Part shown: piece after piece, positions 16,987 through 25,301 of the stretch
How positions within the stretch are numbered: position 1 is the first letter of the stretch
Layout: the number at the start of each line of letters is the position of its first letter
NCBI GenBank assembly: GCA_964521195.1
Contig: CAZFRE010000003.1
Span: 1-64,000 of the forward strand
Direction: 5' to 3'
Length of the DNA: 64,000 nucleotides
Source of the DNA: CAWDNM01 sp964521195
GTDB lineage: Bacteria > Actinomycetota > Coriobacteriia > Anaerosomatales > JAAXUF01
The notes under the pieces: model-generated
The model's database searches: none
Told to the model about the DNA's origin: nothing
The model's input: only the letters and a program-made list of their open reading frames with translations
Made by a program: the position numbers and the translations under genes

Positions 16987-17484
16987 GTGATAATCCTCGG
17001 CATCGACCCGGGTCTCGCCAACACCGGCTGGGGAGTGATCGAGCGCTCCGGTGCTCGCTGCAGAGCCGTGGCGTACGGCTGCATCTCCACGAAAGCCGCC
17101 GAGCCGCTCGCGCAGCGGCTCACCGTCATCCATGACGGGATCCGCGACGTGATCGTGCGCTATTCGCCAGCCGAGTGTGCGGTCGAGAGCGTCTTCTTCG
17201 GCACCAACGCCAAGAGCGCGTTCGCGACCGGACAGGCGCGCGGCGTCGCGCTCCTTGCGACGGCGGACTCGCGCATCGAGCTGGCGGAGTACTCGCCGGT
17301 GCAGATCAAGAGCGTCGTCGTCGGCTCCGGCACCGCCGAGAAGCATCAGGTCGCCTATATGGTGCGCACCGTGCTCGCACTCGATCACGAGCCGCGACCC
17401 GATCATGCGGCCGACGCGCTGGCAGCGGCGATCACGCACGCGCACCTGCGCGACCGGCGCGCGCTCGAGAGGCTGGGCGCATGA
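16987..17484 (+). CDS. ruvC: Crossover junction endodeoxyribonuclease RuvC
   Basis: The 165-residue resolvase cuts Holliday junctions symmetrically. The acidic active site is visible: the first Asp in ILGIDPGLANTGWG, Glu in AVESVFFG and the C-terminal DHAADALAAA pair. QARGVALL and the EYSP loop also fit. The start is GTG with GGGAGGGGC upstream. Its stop overlaps the ruvA start (ATGA). Confidence 0.96.
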   Translation: MIILGIDPGLANTGWGVIERSGARCRAVAYGCISTKAAEPLAQRLTVIHDGIRDVIVRYSPAECAVESVFFGTNAKSAFATGQARGVALLATADSRIELAEYSPVQIKSVVVGSGTAEKHQVAYMVRTVLALDHEPRPDHAADALAAAITHAHLRDRRALERLGA

Positions 17485-18071
17485 TCGCGTTTCTGACCGG
17501 CGCGGTGGCGGCCAAGGGCGCCGGCTACTGCCTGCTCGAGGTGCATGGCGTGGGTTTCCGGCTTGCGATGACCACCGGTTCGCTCGCCGCGCTTCCCGCG
17601 ATCGGTGACGAGGCCACCGTGTACACCCACCTGCACGTCCGCGAAGACGAGCTGTCGCTGTTCGGTTTCGAGAGCGACGCCGAGAAGACCGCGTTCGAGC
17701 AGCTGATCACCGTCTCCGGTGTCGGGCCGAAGGTGGCGCTTGCGACGTTGTCGGCACTGTCACCCGAGGCGCTCGCGTCCGCCGTGGCCAGCGAGGACGT
17801 GGCCATCATCTCGGGCGTACCGGGCATCGGCAAGAAGACCGCACAGCGCATCATCCTCGACCTCAAGGACAAGCTCGGTGCCGGCGAGTTCGCCGGAGCC
17901 GCGGCAGGGCGCGGAGCGGGTGCAGGGGCGGCGCAGGCTGAGGCGACCGACGCGCTGCTCGCGATGGGCTTCTCGGCTGCGGAGGCTTCCGCAGCGCTCA
18001 AGGGTGCCGAAGCGTCGGATGCGGCCGGGATGCTCCGGCACGCGCTTCAGCGGCTGGGGAGCCGCCGATGA
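17481..18071 (+). CDS. ruvA: Holliday junction branch migration protein RuvA
   Basis: The 196-residue protein recognises the four-way junction. The N-terminal OB domain begins MIAFLTGAVAAKG, followed by two helix-hairpin-helix motifs (LITVSGVGPKVALATLS and IISGVPGIGKKTAQRI), a Gly/Ala-rich flexible linker (about 136-150) and the C-terminal RuvB-contact helices with ALLAMGFSAAEA. It overlaps ruvC and ruvB by four bases each. Confidence 0.96.
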   Translation: MIAFLTGAVAAKGAGYCLLEVHGVGFRLAMTTGSLAALPAIGDEATVYTHLHVREDELSLFGFESDAEKTAFEQLITVSGVGPKVALATLSALSPEALASAVASEDVAIISGVPGIGKKTAQRIILDLKDKLGAGEFAGAAAGRGAGAGAAQAEATDALLAMGFSAAEASAALKGAEASDAAGMLRHALQRLGSRR

Positions 18072-19141
18072 GCACGATCTGGGAGGCCGGGGCCTCGCCG
18101 GCGGGCGATTCCGACGAGGTGGAGCGCCTCGTGTCGGCGGAGTACACGGAAGACGATCTCGAGATCGACCGCTCGCTGCGGCCCAAGCTGCTCGGTGAGT
18201 ACCTCGGTCAGTCGCGTGTCAAGGAGAACCTCTCGGTGCTCATCGAGGCGGCGCGCGGGCGAGACGAGCCGCTCGACCACATTCTGCTGTCCGGCCCTCC
18301 GGGACTTGGCAAGACCACGCTCGCACAGGTGATCGCGAACGAACTCGGCGTGAAGCTCAAGACTACGAGCGGCCCCGCGATCGAGCGCGCCGGTGATCTC
18401 GCCGCGATCCTCACCAACCTCGAAGAGCGCGATGTGCTGTTCATCGACGAGATCCATCGCCTCAACCGGGTCGTGGAAGAGGTGCTCTATCCCGCTATGG
18501 AGGACTTCACGCTCGACATCGTGATCGGGAAGGGCCCCGCCGCCCGGTCCATCCGCCTCGATCTGCCGCGGTTCACGCTCATCGGCGCGACCACGCGCAC
18601 CGGGCTGCTCACGGGTCCGCTGCGCGACCGGTTTGGGATGGCGTTCCGGCTCGACTACTACACGCCCGAGGAGCTTTCGGCGATCGTCGTGCGCAGCGCC
18701 GGCATCCTCGACGTGTCGGTGGACACCGAGGGGGCGGCGGAGATCGCGAGACGCAGTCGCGGCACACCCCGGCTTGCGAACCGGCTGCTCAAGCGCGTCC
18801 GTGACTTCGCACAGGTTCGGCACGATGGCGATATCGACGAGAACATCGCCGCCGAGGCGCTCGCCTTCTTCGAGGTGGACCACCTCGGGTTGGACACGAT
18901 GGACAATCGCATCCTCACCACACTCGCCGCCACGTTCTCGGGCAAGCCGGTGGGGTTGAACACACTCGCGAGCGCGGTGGGCGAAGAGCCGGACACGCTC
19001 GAAGACGTGTACGAGCCGTACCTGCTGCAACTCGGACTGCTGACGCGCACGCCCAAGGGCCGCCAGGCGACCGCTCGCGCCTACGAGCATCTCGGTCTCG
19101 CGCCGCCAGCGGGTGCGCCGGACCAGGCGGGGCTGTTCTGA
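18068..19141 (+). CDS. ruvB: Holliday junction branch migration ATPase RuvB
   Basis: The 357-residue AAA+ motor drives branch migration with RuvA. Walker A is GPPGLGKTTLAQ, Walker B is LFIDEIHRL, sensor 1 follows in LIGATTRTGLL, and sensor 2 in SRGTPRLANRLLKRVRD. The winged-helix C-terminal domain ends the protein. The start overlaps the ruvA stop, and its own stop shares a base with the next gene's ATG. Confidence 0.97.
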   Translation: MSTIWEAGASPAGDSDEVERLVSAEYTEDDLEIDRSLRPKLLGEYLGQSRVKENLSVLIEAARGRDEPLDHILLSGPPGLGKTTLAQVIANELGVKLKTTSGPAIERAGDLAAILTNLEERDVLFIDEIHRLNRVVEEVLYPAMEDFTLDIVIGKGPAARSIRLDLPRFTLIGATTRTGLLTGPLRDRFGMAFRLDYYTPEELSAIVVRSAGILDVSVDTEGAAEIARRSRGTPRLANRLLKRVRDFAQVRHDGDIDENIAAEALAFFEVDHLGLDTMDNRILTTLAATFSGKPVGLNTLASAVGEEPDTLEDVYEPYLLQLGLLTRTPKGRQATARAYEHLGLAPPAGAPDQAGLF

Positions 19142-19515
19142 TGGCGGACAAGGGCGAGGTGCGCCTGCGCTCGGCCGACGAGCTGACTCCCGAGGAGCGC
19201 TTGGAGCTCGATCGTCAACTCGACAGCGGCGTCACGGAGCTCCCACCCAACCAGCCCAAGGGTATTCTCGGCGAGAGGGGCATCGACGTTCGCAGGGTGG
19301 ACACCTTCGAGCCCGACCTCAACGCGGGCATCCTGCAGGAGAACGACCCTGGCGTGATGTGGCTGTGGATCGTCCTCGCGTACCTGCTGTTCTTTCCGGT
19401 CGCGTACGTGCTCCTCTGGAGGTCCACGTACATTCCGCGCCGCACGAAGCTGCTGGTGAGCGTGGTCGGCGCTGTCGGCATCGCGGCCTTCGTGCTCCGG
19501 TTCTGGGTCGCCTGA
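19141..19515 (+). CDS. Two-helix membrane protein, function unknown
   Basis: The 124-residue protein has a charged cytoplasmic N-terminal region of about 70 residues and two membrane helices near the C-terminus (MWLWIVLAYLLFFPVAYVLL and LLVSVVGAVGIAAFVLRF). I do not recognise a family. It starts with the last base of the ruvB stop (TGATG) and is followed two bases later by the M48-like gene, so it belongs to the ruv operon's tail. Confidence 0.8.
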   Translation: MADKGEVRLRSADELTPEERLELDRQLDSGVTELPPNQPKGILGERGIDVRRVDTFEPDLNAGILQENDPGVMWLWIVLAYLLFFPVAYVLLWRSTYIPRRTKLLVSVVGAVGIAAFVLRFWVA

Positions 19516-19517
19516 CG

Positions 19518-20624
19518 ATGGCGTCCGACGCGCCGCGTGGGCGCGCCCCCCGGATGCAGCCGCTCTGGGCGCGGGTCGATGCCAACCGCACCAAGCTGGC
19601 GGTCTTCGTCGTGCTCTTCCTTCTCGGCTCGGCGGCGTTGCTCACCGCCGCGCTCGTAGCGACACCGGGCGTGCTCATCGCCCTCGTCGCCGAGGACTCC
19701 GTACCTGACTACTGGGGCATCTTTCGACTCGTAGTCGGGGGTTCGTTCCTCGCCATGCTCGCCGTCGGCACGCTCATCGCCGCGGTCCAGCTCTCCAACG
19801 CCGAGGACTGGGTGCGCAACCGGTTCCTCGGCCGGCCGATGAGCCCGAATGAAGCACCTGAACTCGAGCGCGTCGTCGCCGACATGGCGCTCGCCGCGGG
19901 ATTGCCCGAGCCCCCGTCGTTGCTGGTCCTCGACATCGGCACGCTCAACGCATTCGCGATCGGTACGGTGCGCAAACGAGCGACGCTCGGCGTCACGCGC
20001 GGCATGCTTGAGGAGTACACGCCGGAGGAGCTTCGCGCGGTGGTGGCGACACTCATCGCGCGCATCGTCGCGGGCGACATCATGTTCGGCACTGCGCTGG
20101 CCGCGCTCATGGGCCCCATCCGCGCCGTGCGCGAGTCTCGCAAGGCGGCGGGCGAGGCGACGACCGGGTGTGCGGACGCCGGCTGCTCGGATCCCGGCTG
20201 CTCGATGAACGGGATCGACGGTTGCCTGGATACGGGCAGCGGGTGCGCCGACATGGACGACTCGTGCCTCGGCCTCATCGGCGTCGTGCTGTTCGTGGCG
20301 CTGGTGATCGCCGTGACGTATGCGGCCGTGGTCACCGCAGCGTGGATCGTCACCATCTGGGGCCGCGTGCTCAACCGTGCGAGCTACGAGAAAGCGGATG
20401 CGGAGGGAATGCTCCTGCTCAAGGACCCCGCTTCGATGATCACCGCGCTGAAGCGGGCGATCCGGTCTTCGACGCAGGTCTCCGACGGCGACCAGTCCTA
20501 CGACGGCATCTTCTACGCGCCGACGAGCGGCACGGCGCGTGTGGAGAAGGCCGAGCGGCGGCGATTCGAGCGGCTGTGCGAGGTGCTCGGCGTCGAAGGG
20601 CTCCAGGCCGACCTGGACGCGTAG
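19518..20624 (+). CDS. M48 (HtpX-like) peptidase homologue with a lost zinc site
   Basis: The 368-residue membrane protein has two N-terminal membrane segments (about 27-50 and 68-92) and aligns with HtpX-type proteases through residues 113-190 (PELERVVADMALAAGLP, ATLGVTRGMLEEYTPEELRAVVA). At the HExxH position it reads T178-L-I-A-R182, so both zinc histidines and the catalytic Glu are gone. The third ligand region reads ASYEKADAEG, where Tyr replaces the expected Glu. A Cys-rich insert (cysteines at 218, 223, 228, 236, 243, 250) lies before another membrane segment. It should be inactive as a protease; a scaffold or sensor role is only inferred. The start ATG follows the previous stop by two bases. 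Confidence 0.8.
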   Translation: MASDAPRGRAPRMQPLWARVDANRTKLAVFVVLFLLGSAALLTAALVATPGVLIALVAEDSVPDYWGIFRLVVGGSFLAMLAVGTLIAAVQLSNAEDWVRNRFLGRPMSPNEAPELERVVADMALAAGLPEPPSLLVLDIGTLNAFAIGTVRKRATLGVTRGMLEEYTPEELRAVVATLIARIVAGDIMFGTALAALMGPIRAVRESRKAAGEATTGCADAGCSDPGCSMNGIDGCLDTGSGCADMDDSCLGLIGVVLFVALVIAVTYAAVVTAAWIVTIWGRVLNRASYEKADAEGMLLLKDPASMITALKRAIRSSTQVSDGDQSYDGIFYAPTSGTARVEKAERRRFERLCEVLGVEGLQADLDA

Positions 20625-20709
20625 CGGGCGGGTTTCGCGATTCCGGGCGTCACGGTAGGCTTGCCGGGTAGGGGTGGACCGGGGCGGACGCTGAGAGGAG
20701 GCGCACGCG

Positions 20710-21069
20710 ATGCAGTATCGCTCGGACTACGTGTTGCGGATCATCGAGCAGATGGGCAGCGCGCTGCGCGAGGCGCTCTCCCGTTTCCGGGGCGGAGCCG
20801 GATCCGAGGAGTCGCTTGCATTGACGGAAGAGGCGATCGGGCTTGTCGTCGAGATGGACCCGAAGCTGTTCCTGCGTCTGTCACCGCAGTCCATGGTGTC
20901 GTTCGTCGAGATCGGCAACTACGACGAGCGGCTGGTGACGAAGCTGGTCGAAGCGCTCCGGCTCGAGGCCGATATCCTCGACACGGAGGGCAGCATCGTC
21001 GAGGCGGGCGTGCGGCGCGAGCAGGCTCAAGCGCTCGAGGCATCGCTCGATCCGCGTCGCGCCAACTAG
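20710..21069 (+). CDS. Hypothetical protein (DUF6483-like)
   Basis: The 119-residue, mainly helical soluble protein begins MQYRSDYVLRIIEQMG, which resembles the N-terminus of the DUF6483 family seen in Firmicutes and Coriobacteriia; that match is from memory of the pattern. No catalytic motif is visible. GAGAGGAGG lies about 8 bases before ATG. It appears to be monocistronic. Confidence 0.65.
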   Translation: MQYRSDYVLRIIEQMGSALREALSRFRGGAGSEESLALTEEAIGLVVEMDPKLFLRLSPQSMVSFVEIGNYDERLVTKLVEALRLEADILDTEGSIVEAGVRREQAQALEASLDPRRAN

Positions 21070-21083
21070 CCTGAGGAGAGCAA

Positions 21084-21114
21084 CGACGGCGCCGTCTGGA
21101 AGACGACGCCGTCG
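21084..21114. terminator. Hairpin between convergent genes
   Basis: CGACGGCG at 21084-21091 pairs with CGCCGTCG at 21107-21114, with an inner CGTCT/AGACG stem around GGA. It lies between two convergent genes and could act in both directions, although no T-run follows. Confidence 0.45.
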
Positions 21115-21140
21115 CGATCGAGCAGGGACGTCCGGCTCGG

Positions 21141-21488
21141 TCAGACCGTGACCTCGGCGGCCCAGACGCCATGAAGGTTGCAGCTCTCGATCGCCATGAG
21201 CTTGGTATCGGGATCGAGGTTCAAGACGGCCGTGACCTTGGGATCGACGGCGATGGCCGAAAGGTCGAACCGTGCGATCGGCACGTGATTGGCGAGCAAC
21301 TCGATGTAATCGATGAAGTGGTCCGCCGTGTTGGGGTGCGCAACCCAGTGGCCGACCTCCACCGTCACGGTGACCTTGTCGCCGTCGCGCACGGCGTCGA
21401 TGAACGGGGTGTGCTTCTTGGTGAAGTCATCTGCGGTGTTGAGATCTTCCATGGTGTGAAACCCGCCGAGGACGGGGGCGTCGCTCAT
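21141..21488 (-). CDS. Superoxide reductase (neelaredoxin/desulfoferrodoxin type)
   Basis: The 115-residue protein reduces superoxide to peroxide without releasing oxygen, as in anaerobes. The non-haem iron ligands are readable: H26 (KKHTPF), H51 and H57 (HPNTADHF), and C103 and H106 (CNLHGVW). It lacks the N-terminal rubredoxin-like domain, so it is the one-iron type. The usual Glu-Lys-His triad is Lys-Lys-His here. GAGAGGAG is the ribosome binding site. It is divergent from the isochorismatase-like gene. Confidence 0.88.
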   Translation of the reverse strand: MSDAPVLGGFHTMEDLNTADDFTKKHTPFIDAVRDGDKVTVTVEVGHWVAHPNTADHFIDYIELLANHVPIARFDLSAIAVDPKVTAVLNLDPDTKLMAIESCNLHGVWAAEVTV

Positions 21489-21678
21489 GAGGAGCTCCTC
21501 TCGTGACGTTCGCGGACCGGGGCCGGCCGTTCGCCGGTAGAAGGCTATATACCCGACGAGCCCCGTGACAGAATCCTGTGTGCCGACGTCGTGTCCGGTG
21601 GGCGACTGCCAGCGCAGGTCGTGCTGTCGCTGCGTCGCATGGCGCCGGTCCTGCCAGCATGAGTCGAGGAGTCCTTTC

Positions 21679-22257
21679 ATGAGCAACGCAGCGACGACCG
21701 CATGCGCACAGAGCGCCGTCCTGGTGGTGGTGGATATCCAGGCACGCTTGGCGGCCGCGATGTCGCGCCGCGAAGCGGTGCTCGTCTCGGCGAACAAGCT
21801 GATCCGTACGGCGGCACTCGTCGGGGTACCCGTGATCGTCACGCGGCAGTATCCGGCAGGGCTCGGTGACGTGGAGCCGCTCGTGCGCGAGGCCGTGGAG
21901 TCCGCGGGCGGCGCAACGGACGTGCGCTGGGCCGACAAGATGGCATTCGACTGCTTCCGGGAGCCCGCCTTCACAGAGGCGCTCGATGCGACCGGACGCA
22001 CACAGCTCGTGATCGCCGGCATGGAGACGCACATATGCGTCGTACAGACCGCGCTCGCGGGGCTCGGCGCTGGCCTCGACGTGCATGTCGTAGGTGACGG
22101 ATGCTGCTCGCGTGTCGATGCCTCCCATGACAGTGCGCTCGCTCGGCTGAGGGCGGCGGGCGCCACCGTCACCACGACCGAGTCGGTACTGTACGAACTC
22201 GTCGGCGAGGCCGGGACCGATGTCTTCCGGGCCCTTCTTCGCATCGTCAAGGGGTAG
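21679..22257 (+). CDS. Isochorismatase-like cysteine hydrolase
   Basis: The 192-residue protein has the family's catalytic triad: Asp in LVVVDIQARL, Lys in RWADKMAFDCF and the nucleophile Cys in GMETHICVVQTAL. Members hydrolyse amides such as nicotinamide or isochorismate; the substrate is not clear here, and the short form resembles the YcaC-like subgroup. GAGGAG is present about 8 bases before ATG. The 190-base divergent region to the superoxide reductase contains TATATA at 21546-21551 as the only obvious -10-like element. Confidence 0.85.
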   Translation: MSNAATTACAQSAVLVVVDIQARLAAAMSRREAVLVSANKLIRTAALVGVPVIVTRQYPAGLGDVEPLVREAVESAGGATDVRWADKMAFDCFREPAFTEALDATGRTQLVIAGMETHICVVQTALAGLGAGLDVHVVGDGCCSRVDASHDSALARLRAAGATVTTTESVLYELVGEAGTDVFRALLRIVKG

Positions 22258-22389
22258 CCGGGCGCGGGGACGTCACGGGCCTGGGGAGGGGGCCTGTGGA
22301 GAGGCCGTGGATGCGCGGGAGCGCGTGATACACTATCGCCGCTCAGGCCCGCCCCAGGGCACGGTCCCCGCGTGAAGGAGCGTTCTCGC

Positions 22390-23244
22390 ATGGCGCAGAT
22401 CATCGACGGCAAGGTCGTCGCATCCGAGGTCAAAGCGAAGGCCGCGGCCCTCGTGGAGCGTGTGAAGACGGCCGGCGTGGAGCCGGGACTCGCGGTCGTC
22501 CTTGTCGGCGAGGATCCGGCGTCGCAGTCGTACGTGCGTATGAAGGAGAACGACTGCGCCCAGGTCGGGATCCGCTCGGTGGACTATCGACGTCCCGCCG
22601 ACATCACGCAAGACGAGTTGAACGCCATCATCGATGAATGCAACGCCGATCCGTCGATCCACGGCATCCTCGTGCAGCTTCCGCTCCCGAAGGGCTTCGA
22701 CGAGGAGGCGGCTCTCGAGCGCATCTCTCCCGAGAAGGACGCCGACGGCCTGCATCCCGAGAACCTCGGCCGGCTCGTGCGCGGCATCGACGCGGCGCGC
22801 GCGTGTACGCCGTGGGGCGTCATGGCGATGCTCGACCGCTACGGTATCGATCCGGCCGGCAAGCACGCCGTCGTCATCGGCCGTTCGTCGATCGTCGGCA
22901 AGCCGATGGCCTTGATGCTGCTTGAGCGGCATGCAACCGTCACGATCTGCCACTCGCGCACGCAGGACCTGCCTGCGGTGTGCCGCCAGGCGGACATTCT
23001 CGTCGCTGCCGTCGGTCGCCCCGAGATGGTGACCGCCGAGTACGTGAAGCCGGGTGCCGTGGTCATCGACGTCGGCATCAACCGCACCGAGAAGGGGATG
23101 GTGGGCGACGTGGACTATGCGTCGGTCGAGCCGATCGCGAGCTGGATCACGCCGGTTCCCGGTGGCGTGGGTCCGATGACGCGCGCGATGCTCGTCGCCA
23201 ACACGGCCGAAGCGGCCGCGCGCGCTGCGGGGGTCGACCTGTGA
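22390..23244 (+). CDS. folD: Bifunctional methylenetetrahydrofolate dehydrogenase/cyclohydrolase
   Basis: The 284-residue enzyme interconverts methylene-, methenyl- and formyl-tetrahydrofolate. Signature pieces are SQSYVRMKEN (catalytic Lys region), GILVQLPLPKG, the DADGLHPENLG loop, the NADP site GRSSIVGKPMALML, and the C-terminal PVPGGVGPMTRAML. GAAGGAG lies 8 bases before ATG 22390; a further in-frame start 18 bases upstream lacks such a site. TACACT at 22329-22334 is the likely -10. The next gene overlaps by GTGA. Confidence 0.96.
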   Translation: MAQIIDGKVVASEVKAKAAALVERVKTAGVEPGLAVVLVGEDPASQSYVRMKENDCAQVGIRSVDYRRPADITQDELNAIIDECNADPSIHGILVQLPLPKGFDEEAALERISPEKDADGLHPENLGRLVRGIDAARACTPWGVMAMLDRYGIDPAGKHAVVIGRSSIVGKPMALMLLERHATVTICHSRTQDLPAVCRQADILVAAVGRPEMVTAEYVKPGAVVIDVGINRTEKGMVGDVDYASVEPIASWITPVPGGVGPMTRAMLVANTAEAAARAAGVDL

Positions 23245-24119
23245 GCCGCCGGCTCGCCGTCTGCGCGCTGACAGCGGCGCTGCTGCTTTCCCTGGGCGCG
23301 CCGCTCAGCGCGTTCGCTGCGACGGCGCCTCAGGCCGGTGGCGACCTCGACGTGCAGGCGTGGACCGAGTCCGGACAGCTCATCATAGTGACCGCCGTCG
23401 CGGTTCCCGAGGACGTGAAGCTGCCGGCCACCGTGCGCATCCCGGTGCCGGATGGAGCCAGCGTACAGTGGGCGGGCGAGGTGCTCGGCGGGGACCTGAG
23501 TGCGGATCCCGCTCGCGAGTACAAGCTCGTGAAGAGCCCGGCCGGTGGCCAGTACGCGGAATTCACCATCGAGGAGACGCGATCGGCGCAGGTCGATGCT
23601 CAGATGAGCGCCGTGACCGTCGACGGCGCCACGACGACGGCCACGTTCGAGTGGATCCAGGCAACCGCGTCGCCGCTCACGTCGTTCGCGCTCAGGGTGC
23701 CGCCGAACGCGCAGAACGTGAAGATGACACCGAGCCCCAGCGGTGCCCCCGACACCAACGACATCGGCGAGCGGTTGTACTCCTCGGCGCCCGTCAAGCT
23801 CGAGCCGGGTGCGACGCAGACGGTCTCGCTGAGCTTCACCGCCGGCACCGCGCCGGCTGCGGGGGCCGCATCGGATAGCGGGCTGAACACGCTCATCGTG
23901 GTGCTGATCGTGGCGCTCGCAGCCGCAGTGGTCGTGCTGTTCGCGGTGATCGCGCGCGAAAGACGAAGCGTGTCGGTGACGCCCGAGCAGTCCACGGGCG
24001 AGCATCGTCCGGCTCGTCGGTCAGAGCGTCCCTCCGCGGTGCCTGCCGAGAAGGCCGCCGATGATTCCGGCGCGAAGTCGTCACCCGACGACGACTGGGG
24101 ATTCGACGACCTGGACTGA
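23241..24119 (+). CDS. Exported single-pass membrane protein, function unknown
   Basis: The 292-residue protein has a signal peptide (residues about 1-27, ending SAFAATA), a beta-rich extracytoplasmic domain of about 190 residues, one membrane helix (NTLIVVLIVALAAAVVVLF) and a charged, disordered cytoplasmic tail ending DDWGFDDLD. I do not recognise the domain. The GTG start overlaps the folD stop (GTGA), so it is coupled to folD without an evident functional link. Confidence 0.8.
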   Translation: MSRRLAVCALTAALLLSLGAPLSAFAATAPQAGGDLDVQAWTESGQLIIVTAVAVPEDVKLPATVRIPVPDGASVQWAGEVLGGDLSADPAREYKLVKSPAGGQYAEFTIEETRSAQVDAQMSAVTVDGATTTATFEWIQATASPLTSFALRVPPNAQNVKMTPSPSGAPDTNDIGERLYSSAPVKLEPGATQTVSLSFTAGTAPAAGAASDSGLNTLIVVLIVALAAAVVVLFAVIARERRSVSVTPEQSTGEHRPARRSERPSAVPAEKAADDSGAKSSPDDDWGFDDLD

Positions 24120-24149
24120 GGGTCCGCCGACGCCACAGCACGCGCGACC

Positions 24150-24212
24150 TTGCCTGTCGTGGGGAGTACCGATAGACTTTCGACCTGCGGGCCGGGGTTC
24201 GGCTCGCAGGTC
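24150..24212 (+). promoter_or_regulatory. Cold-shock gene promoter and leader hairpin
   Basis: TTGCCT at 24150-24155 and TAGACT at 24173-24178 are 17 bases apart. Transcription would start near 24185, giving a leader of about 145 nt. A 12-bp hairpin (24182-24193 with 24201-24212, one G-U) sits at its very start. Long structured leaders are common in cold-shock genes and often affect message stability or translation; that role is inferred. Confidence 0.5.
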
Positions 24213-24329
24213 TGCGGTCGTCGGGTCCGGATCGCGAGGGCACGGCCTCATCTGAGGCGACGCCGTCGCAGGACGGGTGAGGGGCCGCACGGTGTAAAGC
24301 TCCAGTATGGGGCGGAAGGTGAGTAAGGC

Positions 24330-24533
24330 ATGGCTGAGGGTACCGTCAAGTGGTTCAATCCGGACAAGGGCTACGGCTTCATCTCGCGTGAGGACGGCGA
24401 CGATCTGTTCGTCCACTTCTCCGAGATCCAGGGCGAGGGCTTCAAGACCCTCGACGAGGGCCAGGCTGTCGCCTTCGACATCACGACCGGCCAGAACGGC
24501 AAGCTGCAGGCGAGCAACGTTCGCAAGCTCTAG
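24330..24533 (+). CDS. Cold-shock domain protein
   Basis: The 67-residue single-domain protein binds single-stranded RNA and DNA. Both RNA-binding motifs are intact: KGYGFISRE (RNP1) and DLFVHFSEI (RNP2), after MAEGTVKWFNPDKG. Its length is standard for CspA-type proteins. GGAAGG lies about 12 bases before ATG and an intrinsic terminator follows 22 bases after the stop, so it is monocistronic. Confidence 0.96.
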   Translation: MAEGTVKWFNPDKGYGFISREDGDDLFVHFSEIQGEGFKTLDEGQAVAFDITTGQNGKLQASNVRKL

Positions 24534-24555
24534 TCGCTTCACATACGCCACTTCG

Positions 24556-24590
24556 GAAGACGGCCCGCTTGCGGGCCGTCTTCTTGTTTC
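24556..24590 (+). terminator. Intrinsic terminator after the cold-shock gene
   Basis: GAAGACGGCCCGC at 24556-24568 pairs exactly with 24571-24583 and is followed by TTGTTTC. At least 12 bp can pair around a short loop. Confidence 0.85.
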
Positions 24591-24648
24591 GCACACCAGC
24601 GAGAGGATCGTCGCGCGCTACACTGTGCGCATGCCCGACGGAGATGAC

Positions 24649-25281
24649 ATGACCCGGCGACCCACGCGCCTGCTGCTTCACGCATGCTGTGGCCCGTGCC
24701 TCATCGAGCCGCTCGACGCTCTCGCGCACCAAGCCGAGCACGTCACGATCGTCTTCGCCAACCCCAACATCCACCCCGCCGAGGAGTACGAGCGCCGTCG
24801 CGATACCTTGACGGAGTACGCCGAGTCGCTCGGCATAGAGGTGGTCGAACTGCCGTACGAACCCGATGTATGGGCCGAGAGGGTCGGCGGGCTGCGGGAT
24901 GCGGGCGCAGAGCGATGCCGCGCGTGCTACGCGCTGCGGCTCGGCCAAGCGGCGCGTTACGCCGCCGAGAACGGCTTTGACGCGCTGGCGACGACGCTCA
25001 CGGTGAGCCCCTACCAGGACGCCGAGGGAATCGCTCAGGAGGGTCGCCGTGCCGCCGCCGAAGCGCATGTCACGTACGTGGAGCGCGACTTCCGCGAGCG
25101 CTATCCGGATGCGACTCGTCGTTCGCGCGAGCTCGGCATGTACCGCCAGAACTACTGCGGGTGCGTGTACTCGAAGGCCGAGGCGGAAGCCGAGCGCGCC
25201 GAACGCCGCGCGCGGAGAGCTGCCGAGAAGGCCGCGGGCGGTGCGGCAGGCGGCGGTCCAGCCGACGGCGTCACGCGGTAG
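24649..25281 (+). CDS. queH: Epoxyqueuosine reductase QueH
   Basis: The 210-residue enzyme carries out the last step of queuosine synthesis on tRNA, using a non-cobalamin Fe-S/metal centre. Cysteine motifs fit the family: HACCGPC at the N-terminus, CRACYALRL in the middle and NYCGCVYS near the C-terminus. GGAG is placed 5 bases before ATG 24649; another in-frame ATG at 24631 lies 6 bases after a TACACT -10 and could be a leaderless start. The tail from about 180 on is Ala/Arg-rich. queA and tgt lie nearby. Confidence 0.9.
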   Translation: MTRRPTRLLLHACCGPCLIEPLDALAHQAEHVTIVFANPNIHPAEEYERRRDTLTEYAESLGIEVVELPYEPDVWAERVGGLRDAGAERCRACYALRLGQAARYAAENGFDALATTLTVSPYQDAEGIAQEGRRAAAEAHVTYVERDFRERYPDATRRSRELGMYRQNYCGCVYSKAEAEAERAERRARRAAEKAAGGAAGGGPADGVTR

Positions 25282-25301
25282 CGCGCGGCGCCACGTCCAG
25301 G

